Assembly: GCF_010093045.1 (NCBI RefSeq) | Contig: NZ_CP048115.1 | Location: 930,001 to 994,000, forward strand | DNA length: 64,000 nucleotides | Source: Mucilaginibacter sp. 14171R-50 | Lineage (GTDB): Bacteria; Bacteroidota; Bacteroidia; Sphingobacteriales; Sphingobacteriaceae | Reading direction: 5' to 3' | In this document: positions 18,672-27,172 of the stretch, piece after piece | Numbering within the stretch: position 1 is the stretch's first letter | How the letters are laid out: each line of letters opens with the position of its first letter | The notes under the pieces: model-generated | Seen by the model: only the letters and a program-made list of their open reading frames with translations | What the model was told of the DNA's origin: nothing | The model's database searches: none | Translations under genes and position numbers: made by a program

Positions 18672-20678
18672 ATGGAAAAACAAAACAAAGAACTGGAACA
18701 ATTAGCAATAGATACCGTAAGGATACTTTCGGCAGATGCAGTACAAAAGGCAAATTCGGGCCATCCCGGCACGGCAATGGCTTTGGCGCCAATGGGCCAT
18801 GTACTTTGGACCAAGTTTTTAAATTATAACCCAAAAAACCCTGATTTTGCTAACCGCGACAGGTTCATCCTTTCGGCAGGGCACGCATGTATCTTACAAT
18901 ATAATTTTTTGTATCTAACGGGATACGATCTTTCTTTGGATGATATTAAAAATTTTCGCCAGTTAAACAGCAAAACAGCAGGCCATCCAGAGTATGGTTT
19001 GGCGCCGGGTGTTGATGTAACTACCGGCCCGCTTGGCCAGGGCTTTGCCAACGGTGTTGGTTTTGCTATAGCTCAAAAGCATTTAGCCGCGCGTTATAAC
19101 AAGCCGGGATTCGATCTGTTCAACTACAATATTTACTCGATAGTGAGTGATGGTGATATGATGGAAGGTATAACCTCTGAAGCGGCTTCGCTTGCAGGCC
19201 ACCTGGAATTAGGTAACCTGATCTATCTGTATGATGATAACCACATTTCTATCGAAGGCAGTACCGATATAGCCTTTAACGAAGATGTAAGCGCGCGTTT
19301 CCGTGCATACGGATGGCATGTGCAGGACCTGCCCGATGTTAACGATACCCACGCATTAGAGCTGGCGCTGATCAACGCGAAATCTGAATCGCAAAAACCA
19401 TCATTGATCCGCGTTCGTTCGCTGATAGCTTATGGTAGCCCTAACAAATCGGGCACTGCCGGTTCGCATGGCTCGCCGCTTGGTGCCGATGAGATAAAAC
19501 TGGTGAAAGAATTCTTTGGCTTCGATCCTGAGAAATCATTCGATGTCCCTGCCGAAGTATTAAAATATTACAACGAAAAGGGCGCACGTGGCGAAAAAAC
19601 CGAAGCAAAATGGAACGAGCTTTTTGCAAAATACAAGGAGAAATTCCCTGAGCTGGCTGCCGAATACGAAACCGCATTTGCAGGCGACCTGCCAAAAGGC
19701 TGGGCCGATAAACTGCCGGTGTTTAAAGGATCCGACCCTAAAATGGCAACCCGCCAGGCATCGGGCAAGGTATTGAATGCGATTGCCGCAAGCCTTCCAA
19801 ACTTATTAGGCGGCGCCGCCGACTTAGCCCCATCGACCGAAACTAACCTGAAAGAGTTTGACTCTTTCACTTCCGAAAACAGGGGCGGCCGCAATTTCCA
19901 CTTTGGCATTCGCGAGCATGCCATGGGCGCAATTTTAAATGGTATGGCTTTAACAAAAGGCCTGCTGCCGTTTGGCGCAACCTTCCTGCAATTTGCCGAT
20001 TATATGCGCCCGCCTATCCGCTTGGCGGCCATTATGAAGATAAGCCCGATATTTGTTTATACGCACGATAGTATCGGCTTAGGCGAAGACGGAACAACCC
20101 ACCAGCCGGTAGAGCATTTATCGTCGTTACGTGCTATTCCTAATGTTACCGTTATACGCCCGGCTGATGCAAACGAAAGCGCTTTTGCATGGAAGGTAGC
20201 TATCGAGAAAAAAGGCGGCCCAACTGTATTGGTATTTACTCGCCAGGGGTTACCTATACTCGATCAGGACAAATACGGCAAAGCTGCCGACCTGGAAAAA
20301 GGCGCTTACGTTGTATCTAAAGAGAGCAAAAACCCCGACCTGATATTAATGGCAACCGGATCTGAAGTAGCACTGGTGTTACAGGCACAGGAAAAACTGG
20401 AGGCTGAGGGTATTTCAACCCGTGTGGTAAGTATGCCGTCGTGGGAGCTGTTCGAAGCTCAAAGCGCTGATTACAAAGAAAGCGTACTGCCCAAGGCAAG
20501 CCGCAAGCGTTTGGCTGTTGAAATGGCATCGCCAATGGGCTGGCATAAATACACTACCGACGAAGGCGATATGCTGGGCATGACCACCTTTGGCGAAAGC
20601 GCCCCAGCAGACGATCTGTACAAACACTTCGGCTTCACTGTAGATAATGTAGTTAAAAGGGCGAAAGCGATTTTATAG
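18672..20678 (+). CDS. tkt: Transketolase
   Basis: 668 residues, full length for a single-chain transketolase. The N-terminal TPP domain shows NSGHPGTAMALAPMGH, TGPLGQGFANGVGFA and the TPP motif from GDGDMMEG-like residues (SDGDMMEGITSEA) to DDNHISIEG. The middle pyrimidine-binding domain has FGIREHAMGAILNGMAL, and the C-terminal domain ends at about 668. It transfers two-carbon units between sugar phosphates in the non-oxidative pentose phosphate pathway, in the cytoplasm. It lies 26 bp after the glucokinase gene, and its stop codon abuts an inverted repeat. Confidence 0.96.
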   Translation: MEKQNKELEQLAIDTVRILSADAVQKANSGHPGTAMALAPMGHVLWTKFLNYNPKNPDFANRDRFILSAGHACILQYNFLYLTGYDLSLDDIKNFRQLNSKTAGHPEYGLAPGVDVTTGPLGQGFANGVGFAIAQKHLAARYNKPGFDLFNYNIYSIVSDGDMMEGITSEAASLAGHLELGNLIYLYDDNHISIEGSTDIAFNEDVSARFRAYGWHVQDLPDVNDTHALELALINAKSESQKPSLIRVRSLIAYGSPNKSGTAGSHGSPLGADEIKLVKEFFGFDPEKSFDVPAEVLKYYNEKGARGEKTEAKWNELFAKYKEKFPELAAEYETAFAGDLPKGWADKLPVFKGSDPKMATRQASGKVLNAIAASLPNLLGGAADLAPSTETNLKEFDSFTSENRGGRNFHFGIREHAMGAILNGMALTKGLLPFGATFLQFADYMRPPIRLAAIMKISPIFVYTHDSIGLGEDGTTHQPVEHLSSLRAIPNVTVIRPADANESAFAWKVAIEKKGGPTVLVFTRQGLPILDQDKYGKAADLEKGAYVVSKESKNPDLILMATGSEVALVLQAQEKLEAEGISTRVVSMPSWELFEAQSADYKESVLPKASRKRLAVEMASPMGWHKYTTDEGDMLGMTTFGESAPADDLYKHFGFTVDNVVKRAKAIL

Positions 20679-20755
20679 ATATGAGATATCAGATATGAGA
20701 TTTGAGATAAAAAGCCGGTTTGAGTCTAATATCTCACATCTCATATCTCAAATCT
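20677..20755. repeat. Imperfect inverted repeat between tkt and rpiA
   Basis: Left arm about 20677-20708, made of repeated AGATATGAGAT-like units; right arm about 20728-20755 in reverse complement. It begins in the tkt stop codon and ends just before the rpiA ribosome binding site. A related pair occurs at 35264-35394. Confidence 0.75.
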
Positions 20756-20761
20756 AAAGGA

Positions 20762-21457
20762 ATGAGTTTAATCAGTACCCTTAAATGGTCGTCAGAGATC
20801 ATTAACCCGGGCGGTAAGCAAAAGGTGGCGCAGCAAATTGCCGCGATGGTGAAGGACGGCGATGTGCTTGGCGTAGGGTCGGGCTCTACGGTTTATATGG
20901 CTTTACTGGCCATTGCCGAAAGGATAAAGGCCGAAGGGTTAAATATATTGGCTATCCCAACATCTTTAGAAATATCGATGTTTTGCAGCCAGCTGGGCGT
21001 ACCCTTAACCACTTTGTTTGAGCACACCCCCGATTGGCTTTTTGACGGTGCCGATGAGGTTGATCCCAATCGTTGGCTGATAAAAGGCCGGGGCGGGGCG
21101 ATGTTCAAAGAGAAACTATTGATAAGGAGCAGTCCGCTTAATTATATTATTGTTGACGATAGCAAACTGGTACCAAAGTTGGGGACTAATTTCCCGGTGC
21201 CCGTTGAGGTGTTTCCGCAGGCATTGCTGCATGTAGAAAGTGAGCTTAAGAAACTTGGAGCCAACAGCGTTGTACTAAGGCCTGCAAAAGGTAAGGACGG
21301 CCCAATAGTTACAGAAAATAACAACCTGATCTTCGACTGCCGATTTGATGAAATCACGGACACCTTGGAACGGGGGATAAAAGCCATAACCGGTGTAATA
21401 GAAAGCGGCCTTTTTATTGGTTACGACCTGCACATCCTGACGGCCGAAAACAACTGA
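20762..21457 (+). CDS. rpiA: Ribose-5-phosphate isomerase A
   Basis: 231 residues from the ATG at 20762, preceded by AAAGGA. Family motifs are present: GVGSGSTVYMAL near the N-terminus (phosphate loop), PTSLEIS, DGADEVDPN with the catalytic acidic residues, and KGRGGAMFKEKLL. It interconverts ribose-5-phosphate and ribulose-5-phosphate. An upstream GTG in the same frame is rejected because the extra residues are encoded by the repeat. Confidence 0.95.
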   Translation: MSLISTLKWSSEIINPGGKQKVAQQIAAMVKDGDVLGVGSGSTVYMALLAIAERIKAEGLNILAIPTSLEISMFCSQLGVPLTTLFEHTPDWLFDGADEVDPNRWLIKGRGGAMFKEKLLIRSSPLNYIIVDDSKLVPKLGTNFPVPVEVFPQALLHVESELKKLGANSVVLRPAKGKDGPIVTENNNLIFDCRFDEITDTLERGIKAITGVIESGLFIGYDLHILTAENN

Positions 21458-21579
21458 TTATTGTGACTTAAACCTAACATAATAAGGAGATTTGGATTAT
21501 ACTATCAGCAGCTCAAAAGCTGACATTTGTGCATCAAAAAATATTAAATAAATAAGGATTACAAACAACATACATTATC

Positions 21580-22674
21580 ATGGCAAACAACGTAAAACAA
21601 ATACATGATTTCGGCCAAAGCATCTGGCTTGATTTTATTGACCGCGATATCATCAAATCGGGTAAACTACAAAAACTGATCGACGAGGACGGGATAAGAG
21701 GTGTAACGTCAAACCCCGCGATATTTGAAAAAGCCATAAGCGGCAGTTCCGACTATGACGAAGATATAAAAACACTGGGTGCAACCGCCAAAACCACCGA
21801 GGAGCTTTTCTTTGGTTTAGCAATAAAAGACATCCAGGCGGCGGCCGATCTTTTTAACCCCTTATATAACGAAGGAGTTGTTGGAGCCGATGGATATGTT
21901 AGTTTGGAGGTTTCTCCGTTTTTAGCGTTAGACGCCGAAGGCACAGCAAAGCAAGCCGAAGAGCTTTGGAAAAAGGTTGACAGAAAGAACGTAATGATCA
22001 AAATTCCGGGAACAAAACCGGGGTTAAAAGCCATCCGCGAGTCTATCGCCAAAGGCATCAACATCAACGTTACTTTACTTTTTGGTTTAGAACGTTACGA
22101 AGAAGTTACCGAAGCTTACATAGCGGGTTTAGAAGACCATTTAGCTGCCGGCCACAATATAGAACACATCTCATCAGTAGCAAGCTTCTTCTTGAGCCGT
22201 ATTGATGTTGTTGTTGACCCGTTATTACAGGAAAAGGGCGAGAACGGCCTGGTTGGCGAAGTGGCTATCGCGTCTGCGAAAAAAGCGTACGAAATTTACA
22301 AACGCGTATTCAGCAGCGAGCGTTGGAAAGCGCTGGAAGCTAAAGGTGGTAAACCACAGCGTTTGCTTTGGGCAAGTACCGGCAGCAAAAACCCTGCGTT
22401 TAAAGATACCAAATACGTTGAGGCGCTTATTGGGCCCGAAACTGTTGATACCGTTCCGCTGGAAACCATCGACGCTTTCCGCGATCACGGCATTGCAGCA
22501 GATACGTTGATGTTAGGTTTAGACCAGGCTACCGAAACTTTGGGCAGGTTAAAAGCCCTGGGCATCGATTTAGATAAAATTACCCAGGACCTGGAAGACG
22601 AAGGCATCGAAAAATTTAATAAGCCGTTTGAAAAACTGCTGAAAGCTATCGAGGAACAGAAAAATAAGTCATAA
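21580..22674 (+). CDS. tal: Transaldolase (long, TIGR00876-like type)
   Basis: 364 residues. The start IWLDFIDRDIIKSG and GVTSNPAIFEKAISGS, and the Schiff-base lysine in NVMIKIPGTKPGL, match the longer transaldolase type found in actinobacteria, cyanobacteria and others. A later segment LLWASTGSKNPAFKDTKYVE is also typical. It exchanges a dihydroxyacetone unit between sedoheptulose-7-phosphate and glyceraldehyde-3-phosphate. The 122-bp gap before it may hold an internal promoter; the HAD gene follows after 9 bp. Confidence 0.95.
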   Translation: MANNVKQIHDFGQSIWLDFIDRDIIKSGKLQKLIDEDGIRGVTSNPAIFEKAISGSSDYDEDIKTLGATAKTTEELFFGLAIKDIQAAADLFNPLYNEGVVGADGYVSLEVSPFLALDAEGTAKQAEELWKKVDRKNVMIKIPGTKPGLKAIRESIAKGININVTLLFGLERYEEVTEAYIAGLEDHLAAGHNIEHISSVASFFLSRIDVVVDPLLQEKGENGLVGEVAIASAKKAYEIYKRVFSSERWKALEAKGGKPQRLLWASTGSKNPAFKDTKYVEALIGPETVDTVPLETIDAFRDHGIAADTLMLGLDQATETLGRLKALGIDLDKITQDLEDEGIEKFNKPFEKLLKAIEEQKNKS

Positions 22675-22683
22675 GCTGCGCTG

Positions 22684-23307
22684 ATGAAAAACTCAGATCT
22701 GAAGATCCTTTTTTTTGACGTTGGCGGTATTTTGCTTTCCAACGGATGGGGGCACGAGTCGCGCCGGGAGGCAGCCAAAAGATTTGGGCTGGATTACGAC
22801 GAGGTGAACGCGCTGCACAATTTCATATTTAATGTATATGAGATCGGCAGTATCACGCTGGATGAATATCTTGATACCGTAATTTTTAACCACCCGCGAG
22901 ATTTTGTACGGGAAGACTTCAAGGAGTTTATTTACGCGCAATCGGTTGAGCTGCCTGATATGCTTAAATGGCTAAAGGAATGGAAAAAAAATTGCGGCTT
23001 TCGTATCATATCCATTAATAACGAAGGCAAGGAGCTGAATGATTACCGGGTGCAGAAGTTTAAGCTGCACGAATGCTTTGATGCCTTTATATCATCGTGC
23101 GAAGTAAAAATGCGCAAACCCGATCCGGGCATTTGGCAGCTGGCCATGGGTATTGCCCAGGCATCGCCAAAGCAATGTGTTTATTTCGACGACCGCATAA
23201 TGTTTGTGCGCACAGCCGAAAAGCTGGGCATTCGCTCGTTCCAGCATACCGACTTTGAAACCACCAAAAAAATATTAAACGACCTTAAGAAAGAAAAACT
23301 CAATTAA
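22684..23307 (+). CDS. HAD-IA family phosphatase-like hydrolase
   Basis: 207 residues. HAD motif I is FFDVGGIL: the nucleophile Asp is kept, but the usual second Asp is replaced by Gly, as in the YihX-like branch. A helical cap follows, then SSCEVKMRKPDPGIW (motif III lysine) and VYFDDRIMFVRTAEKLG (motif IV). It lies 9 bp after tal and 1 bp before gnd, so it is almost certainly co-transcribed. It may dephosphorylate a sugar phosphate; no substrate is known. Confidence 0.85.
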   Translation: MKNSDLKILFFDVGGILLSNGWGHESRREAAKRFGLDYDEVNALHNFIFNVYEIGSITLDEYLDTVIFNHPRDFVREDFKEFIYAQSVELPDMLKWLKEWKKNCGFRIISINNEGKELNDYRVQKFKLHECFDAFISSCEVKMRKPDPGIWQLAMGIAQASPKQCVYFDDRIMFVRTAEKLGIRSFQHTDFETTKKILNDLKKEKLN

Positions 23308-23308
23308 C

Positions 23309-24748
23309 ATGAGCAATACAACAAATAAATATGCTTTTGGCATGATAGGTTTAGGCGTAATGGGCCGCAGCCTTTTGCTAAACATGGCCGACCATGGCTT
23401 TGCCGTAGCGGGCCATGATAAAGACGCAGGCAAGGTAGATTCGCTGAACACCGAAGGTGGCGACCTTGAAGTTAAAGGCTTTTTAGACGTAAAGGAATTT
23501 ATACAAAGCCTTACCACACCGCGCGCCATTATGATGCTGGTACCTGCCGGCAAACCTGTAGATAGTGTAATTGTAGAGCTTTCCCCGCTTTTAGATAAGG
23601 GCGATATTTTAATTGACGGTGGCAATTCGCACTTTACCGATACCAACCGCCGTGTTGAAGAACTGGAGGCCAAAGGCCTGCACTTTTTTGGGATGGGCGT
23701 ATCGGGTGGCGAAGAAGGCGCACGCCGCGGCCCAAGCATGATGCCGGGCGGCGATAAGGATGCCTATAACGTAATGAAACCGATATTTGAAGCCATCGCG
23801 GCAAAAGTAGACGGCGTACCTTGCGTAACCTATATTGGCCCTGGCGCATCCGGCCATTTTGTAAAAATGGTGCACAACGGTATAGAGTATGGTATTATGC
23901 AACTACTTGCCGAAACCTACGAGATCATGAAGAACGGGTTGAAAATGGATAACCAGGCCATACAAAAGGTATTTGCCGATTGGAACGCGGGTCGTTTACA
24001 GTCCTTCCTGATGGAGATAACCGCCGAGATATTCACCTTTAAAGAAAAAGGCAGCGACCACTTGCTGTTGGATGATATTAAGGACGAGGCCCGCGCAAAA
24101 GGCACCGGTAAATGGACATCACAGGTGGCTATGGACCTACAGGCGCCATCGCCGGTTATCGATACGGCTGTTGCCATGCGCGACCTTTCAAAATATAAAG
24201 AGATGCGCGTAAAAGCATCTGAACTATACAGCAAAGATGCCCCCGCGCTTGAAGGCGACCAGGCCGAATTGCTTAAAGCGTTAGAGCAGGCGTTTTATTT
24301 TAACATGATAGTAACCTACGCGCAGGGTATGTTCCTGCTTACCAATGCTTCGATCGAATACAAATATGATCTGAAATTAGACGAGATAGCCAAGATATGG
24401 CGGGGTGGCTGTATCATCAGGTCGTTGTTTTTAAATGATATTTATAATGCTTATCAGAACGATAAGGGGCTTGCCCACCTCCTGCTTGACAGCAGCGTGC
24501 AAAAATTAGTAACCGAAGCCTTACCGGGCGCCCGCAAAATTGTATCGGCAGTAACTGCCGCGGGTATAGCAGCCCCGGCCTATGCCGCGGCATTAAGCTA
24601 CTTTGATGCTTTCAGAAGCAAACGCATGCCATCAAACCTTACCCAGGCCCAGCGCGACTTTTTTGGCGCGCATACCTATGAATTAATTGGTAAAGAGGGC
24701 GTGTTCCATACGCAGTGGGTAATTAACAAAATGGCCGAAGAGAATTAA
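23309..24748 (+). CDS. gnd: 6-phosphogluconate dehydrogenase, decarboxylating
   Basis: 479 residues. Rossmann motif GMIGLGVMGRSLLLNMADHG at the N-terminus, substrate-site motifs GMGVSGGEEGARRGPSMMPG and GHFVKMVHNGIEYG (catalytic Lys and Asn), and the C-terminal helical domain containing KIWRGGCIIRS. It oxidises 6-phosphogluconate to ribulose-5-phosphate, CO2 and NADPH or NADH. It begins 1 bp after the HAD stop codon and is followed by zwf after 10 bp. Confidence 0.96.
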   Translation: MSNTTNKYAFGMIGLGVMGRSLLLNMADHGFAVAGHDKDAGKVDSLNTEGGDLEVKGFLDVKEFIQSLTTPRAIMMLVPAGKPVDSVIVELSPLLDKGDILIDGGNSHFTDTNRRVEELEAKGLHFFGMGVSGGEEGARRGPSMMPGGDKDAYNVMKPIFEAIAAKVDGVPCVTYIGPGASGHFVKMVHNGIEYGIMQLLAETYEIMKNGLKMDNQAIQKVFADWNAGRLQSFLMEITAEIFTFKEKGSDHLLLDDIKDEARAKGTGKWTSQVAMDLQAPSPVIDTAVAMRDLSKYKEMRVKASELYSKDAPALEGDQAELLKALEQAFYFNMIVTYAQGMFLLTNASIEYKYDLKLDEIAKIWRGGCIIRSLFLNDIYNAYQNDKGLAHLLLDSSVQKLVTEALPGARKIVSAVTAAGIAAPAYAAALSYFDAFRSKRMPSNLTQAQRDFFGAHTYELIGKEGVFHTQWVINKMAEEN

Positions 24749-24758
24749 AATTATTATC

Positions 24759-26276
24759 ATGAGTAGTAATAGCACAAAATCAGAACCAACCATATTCATC
24801 ATATTCGGTGGTACGGGCGATCTAAACTCCCGTAAAATTGCACCGGCACTTTACAATCTTTTTTTAGATGGTTGGATGCCTAACCAGTTCTCTATCATTG
24901 GCACCGGCCGCACCAAGCTCGACGATGAACAGTTCAGGGAAAACCTGCATAACGATATCAACCAGTTTTCGCGCAGCGGCAAGGTTGAGGCGAAAAAATG
25001 GGAAGAATTTTCAAAAAACATTCATTACCAGGTATCAGATGCTAACGACTTTGAAACGTATAAAGAGTTTGGTAAGCGCATAGATGCACATAACGCCGAG
25101 TGGAAAACCACGGCTAACGTAATATTTTACCTGGCGGTAGCGCCCAATTTCTTCCCGATAATAGCCGCAAACATATCTAAGGCTAAGCTGGCCGAGGATA
25201 AGCAGCGCGTACGGATAATTATTGAAAAACCTTTCGGCCACGATCTGGAAACAGCAAAAGAGCTGAACGAATTGCTGAAAGGTATTTTCGACGAGTGCCA
25301 GATCTATCGTATAGATCACTATCTGGGGAAAGAAACCGTACAGAATATTATGGCCTTCCGCTTTGCAAACTCCATTATGGAGCCGCTGTGGAACCGTAAT
25401 TATATCGAGCACGTGCAGATATCAGTTACCGAGCAGTTGGGTGTTGAAGACCGCGGCGATTACTACGATGGATCGGGCGCTATGCGCGATATGATCCAAA
25501 ACCATTTACTGCAGCTGCTTTGCCACGTAGCCATGGAGCCGCCGGTTAGCTTTAATGCCGATGAAGTTCGCGACCGTAAGGTTGATGTGTTAAGGGCCAT
25601 GCGCAGGTTTAGTCCCGAAGATGTGCGTAATTCGGCGGTTAGGGGCCAATATGGCAGTGGCTGGATGAAGGGAGAAGAAGTGCCCGGCTACCGCGAAGAA
25701 CAAAAGGTTAAACCGGAATCAAACACGGAAACCTTTGCGGCCATTAAATTTTTTATTGACAACTGGCGCTGGCAGGGTGTGCCGTTTTACCTGCGTACAG
25801 GGAAACGCATGCACCAATCGTCGTCGGTAATTACCATACAGTTTAAGGATGTGCCGCATTTGATATTCCCTACCGAAGCGGCCGAGAGCTGGCAGCAAAA
25901 CAGGTTAATCATTAGCATACAGCCCGAAATGAGCATAAGGCTGCAGGTACAGGCAAAGCGCCCGGGCATTGATATGGTGTTAAATGCCGTTGATATGGTG
26001 TTCGATTATAAAGGCACCTATACCAACCAGGCCCCCGAAGCTTATGAAACGCTGATACTGGATACCATGTTGGGCGACCAAACCCTGTTTATGCGCGGCG
26101 ACCAGGTAGAGGCGGCATGGGAGCTGGTAATGCCGATACTAAGCACGTGGCAAAATAAAAAGAGCCTTAACTTCCCTAATTATTCTGCCGACTCATGGGG
26201 ACCGGAATCCGCTGAGGCATTGATAGCCCGCGACGGGTTTAACTGGTTCACGCTGCCGGTTAACGGCAAAAAATGA
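24759..26276 (+). CDS. zwf: Glucose-6-phosphate dehydrogenase
   Basis: 505 residues. The coenzyme-binding motif is IIFGGTGDLNSRKIAPALYN (a variant of GASGDLA), the substrate motif is RIDHYLGKETVQN with the catalytic His, and EKPFGHDLETA is present. The C-terminal domain contains FYLRTGKRM. It catalyses the first oxidative pentose phosphate step. It follows gnd by 10 bp, and an inverted repeat separates it from pgl. Confidence 0.96.
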   Translation: MSSNSTKSEPTIFIIFGGTGDLNSRKIAPALYNLFLDGWMPNQFSIIGTGRTKLDDEQFRENLHNDINQFSRSGKVEAKKWEEFSKNIHYQVSDANDFETYKEFGKRIDAHNAEWKTTANVIFYLAVAPNFFPIIAANISKAKLAEDKQRVRIIIEKPFGHDLETAKELNELLKGIFDECQIYRIDHYLGKETVQNIMAFRFANSIMEPLWNRNYIEHVQISVTEQLGVEDRGDYYDGSGAMRDMIQNHLLQLLCHVAMEPPVSFNADEVRDRKVDVLRAMRRFSPEDVRNSAVRGQYGSGWMKGEEVPGYREEQKVKPESNTETFAAIKFFIDNWRWQGVPFYLRTGKRMHQSSSVITIQFKDVPHLIFPTEAAESWQQNRLIISIQPEMSIRLQVQAKRPGIDMVLNAVDMVFDYKGTYTNQAPEAYETLILDTMLGDQTLFMRGDQVEAAWELVMPILSTWQNKKSLNFPNYSADSWGPESAEALIARDGFNWFTLPVNGKK

Positions 26277-26349
26277 TTTGAAAATTGTGCGAATTTGAAG
26301 ATTTGATTATGGAACCGCACATATATTCAAATCTTCAAATCATCAAATT
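26275..26349. repeat. Imperfect inverted repeat between zwf and pgl
   Basis: GAATTTGAAGATTTGAT at 26291-26307 pairs with ATTCAAATCTTCAAAT in 26324-26340, and weaker pairing extends outward. It fills the 80-bp zwf-pgl spacer. It could be a processing or stability hairpin in the transcript, or a dispersed repeat. Confidence 0.65.
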
Positions 26350-26356
26350 AAAATAA

Positions 26357-27076
26357 ATGAAGCTGAATATATTTAAAACGGATACTGAAGTATTGGCCTC
26401 ATTAGCGCAGTACTTTGCTGATTGCGCAAAAGAGGCCATTGAGGCCCGCGATCGCTTTACTGTAGCACTGAGCGGCGGCAGTTCGCCCAAAAAACTACAT
26501 CAATTGCTGGCAAGCGAGTATCGCGACACCATTGACTGGGATAAGGTTTACTTCTTTTTTGGCGACGAGCGCGATGTGCCGTTAACCGACCCGCAGAGTA
26601 ATTACCTGATGGCCAAACAAACCTTGTTCGACCCGCTCGAGATCGACCCTTCGCACGTTTTTGCCGTGCAAACCCATTTGGGTGCGGAAGAGGCCGCTAT
26701 CGATTATACCCGTAACCTTATCCATTTTTTCGATGGGCATAATGCCTGTTTCGACCTGGTGATACTTGGCCTGGGGGATAACTCTCATACGGCCTCACTT
26801 TTCCCCCATACGCCCGTTTTAACAGACGATAGCGCATCGGTGCAAGCGCTTTATATCGACGAAGTAAAAATGAACCGCATTACATTTACCGCCCCGCTCA
26901 TCAACAATGCGCACCATATCGCATTTTTGGTTTATGGTGCGGGCAAGGCAGCAGCTGTAAAACATATTTTAGAAGACCCGAAAGATATACAGGAATACCC
27001 CGCACAGCTTATTAAGGGCAAAGACCTGCAATGGTTTTTAGACCAGCCTGCAGCCGCTAAGCTTGAAAAGAAATAA
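26357..27076 (+). CDS. pgl: 6-phosphogluconolactonase
   Basis: 239 residues of the DevB/SOL family. Motifs: ALSGGSSPKKLHQLL near the N-terminus, FFGDERDVPLTDPQSNY, and LGLGDNSHTASLFPH with the catalytic His. It hydrolyses 6-phosphogluconolactone, linking Zwf and Gnd. It is the last gene of the run; no strong terminator was seen in the 96-bp space before the convergent gltX. Confidence 0.95.
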   Translation: MKLNIFKTDTEVLASLAQYFADCAKEAIEARDRFTVALSGGSSPKKLHQLLASEYRDTIDWDKVYFFFGDERDVPLTDPQSNYLMAKQTLFDPLEIDPSHVFAVQTHLGAEEAAIDYTRNLIHFFDGHNACFDLVILGLGDNSHTASLFPHTPVLTDDSASVQALYIDEVKMNRITFTAPLINNAHHIAFLVYGAGKAAAVKHILEDPKDIQEYPAQLIKGKDLQWFLDQPAAAKLEKK

Positions 27077-27172
27077 ATAGAAAAACGCCGAGGGGCTATA
27101 CGCTTTGAAACAGTTATGCACCTTGCGCATTAAAGGCAAACAGGCCGTGTTAGTGTGAGGTTACACACCTTA

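Noticed and set aside
20677..20755. CRISPR array
   Set aside because: The repeats are short, irregular and arranged as two inverted arms, not as direct repeats with unique spacers; no cas genes are present.
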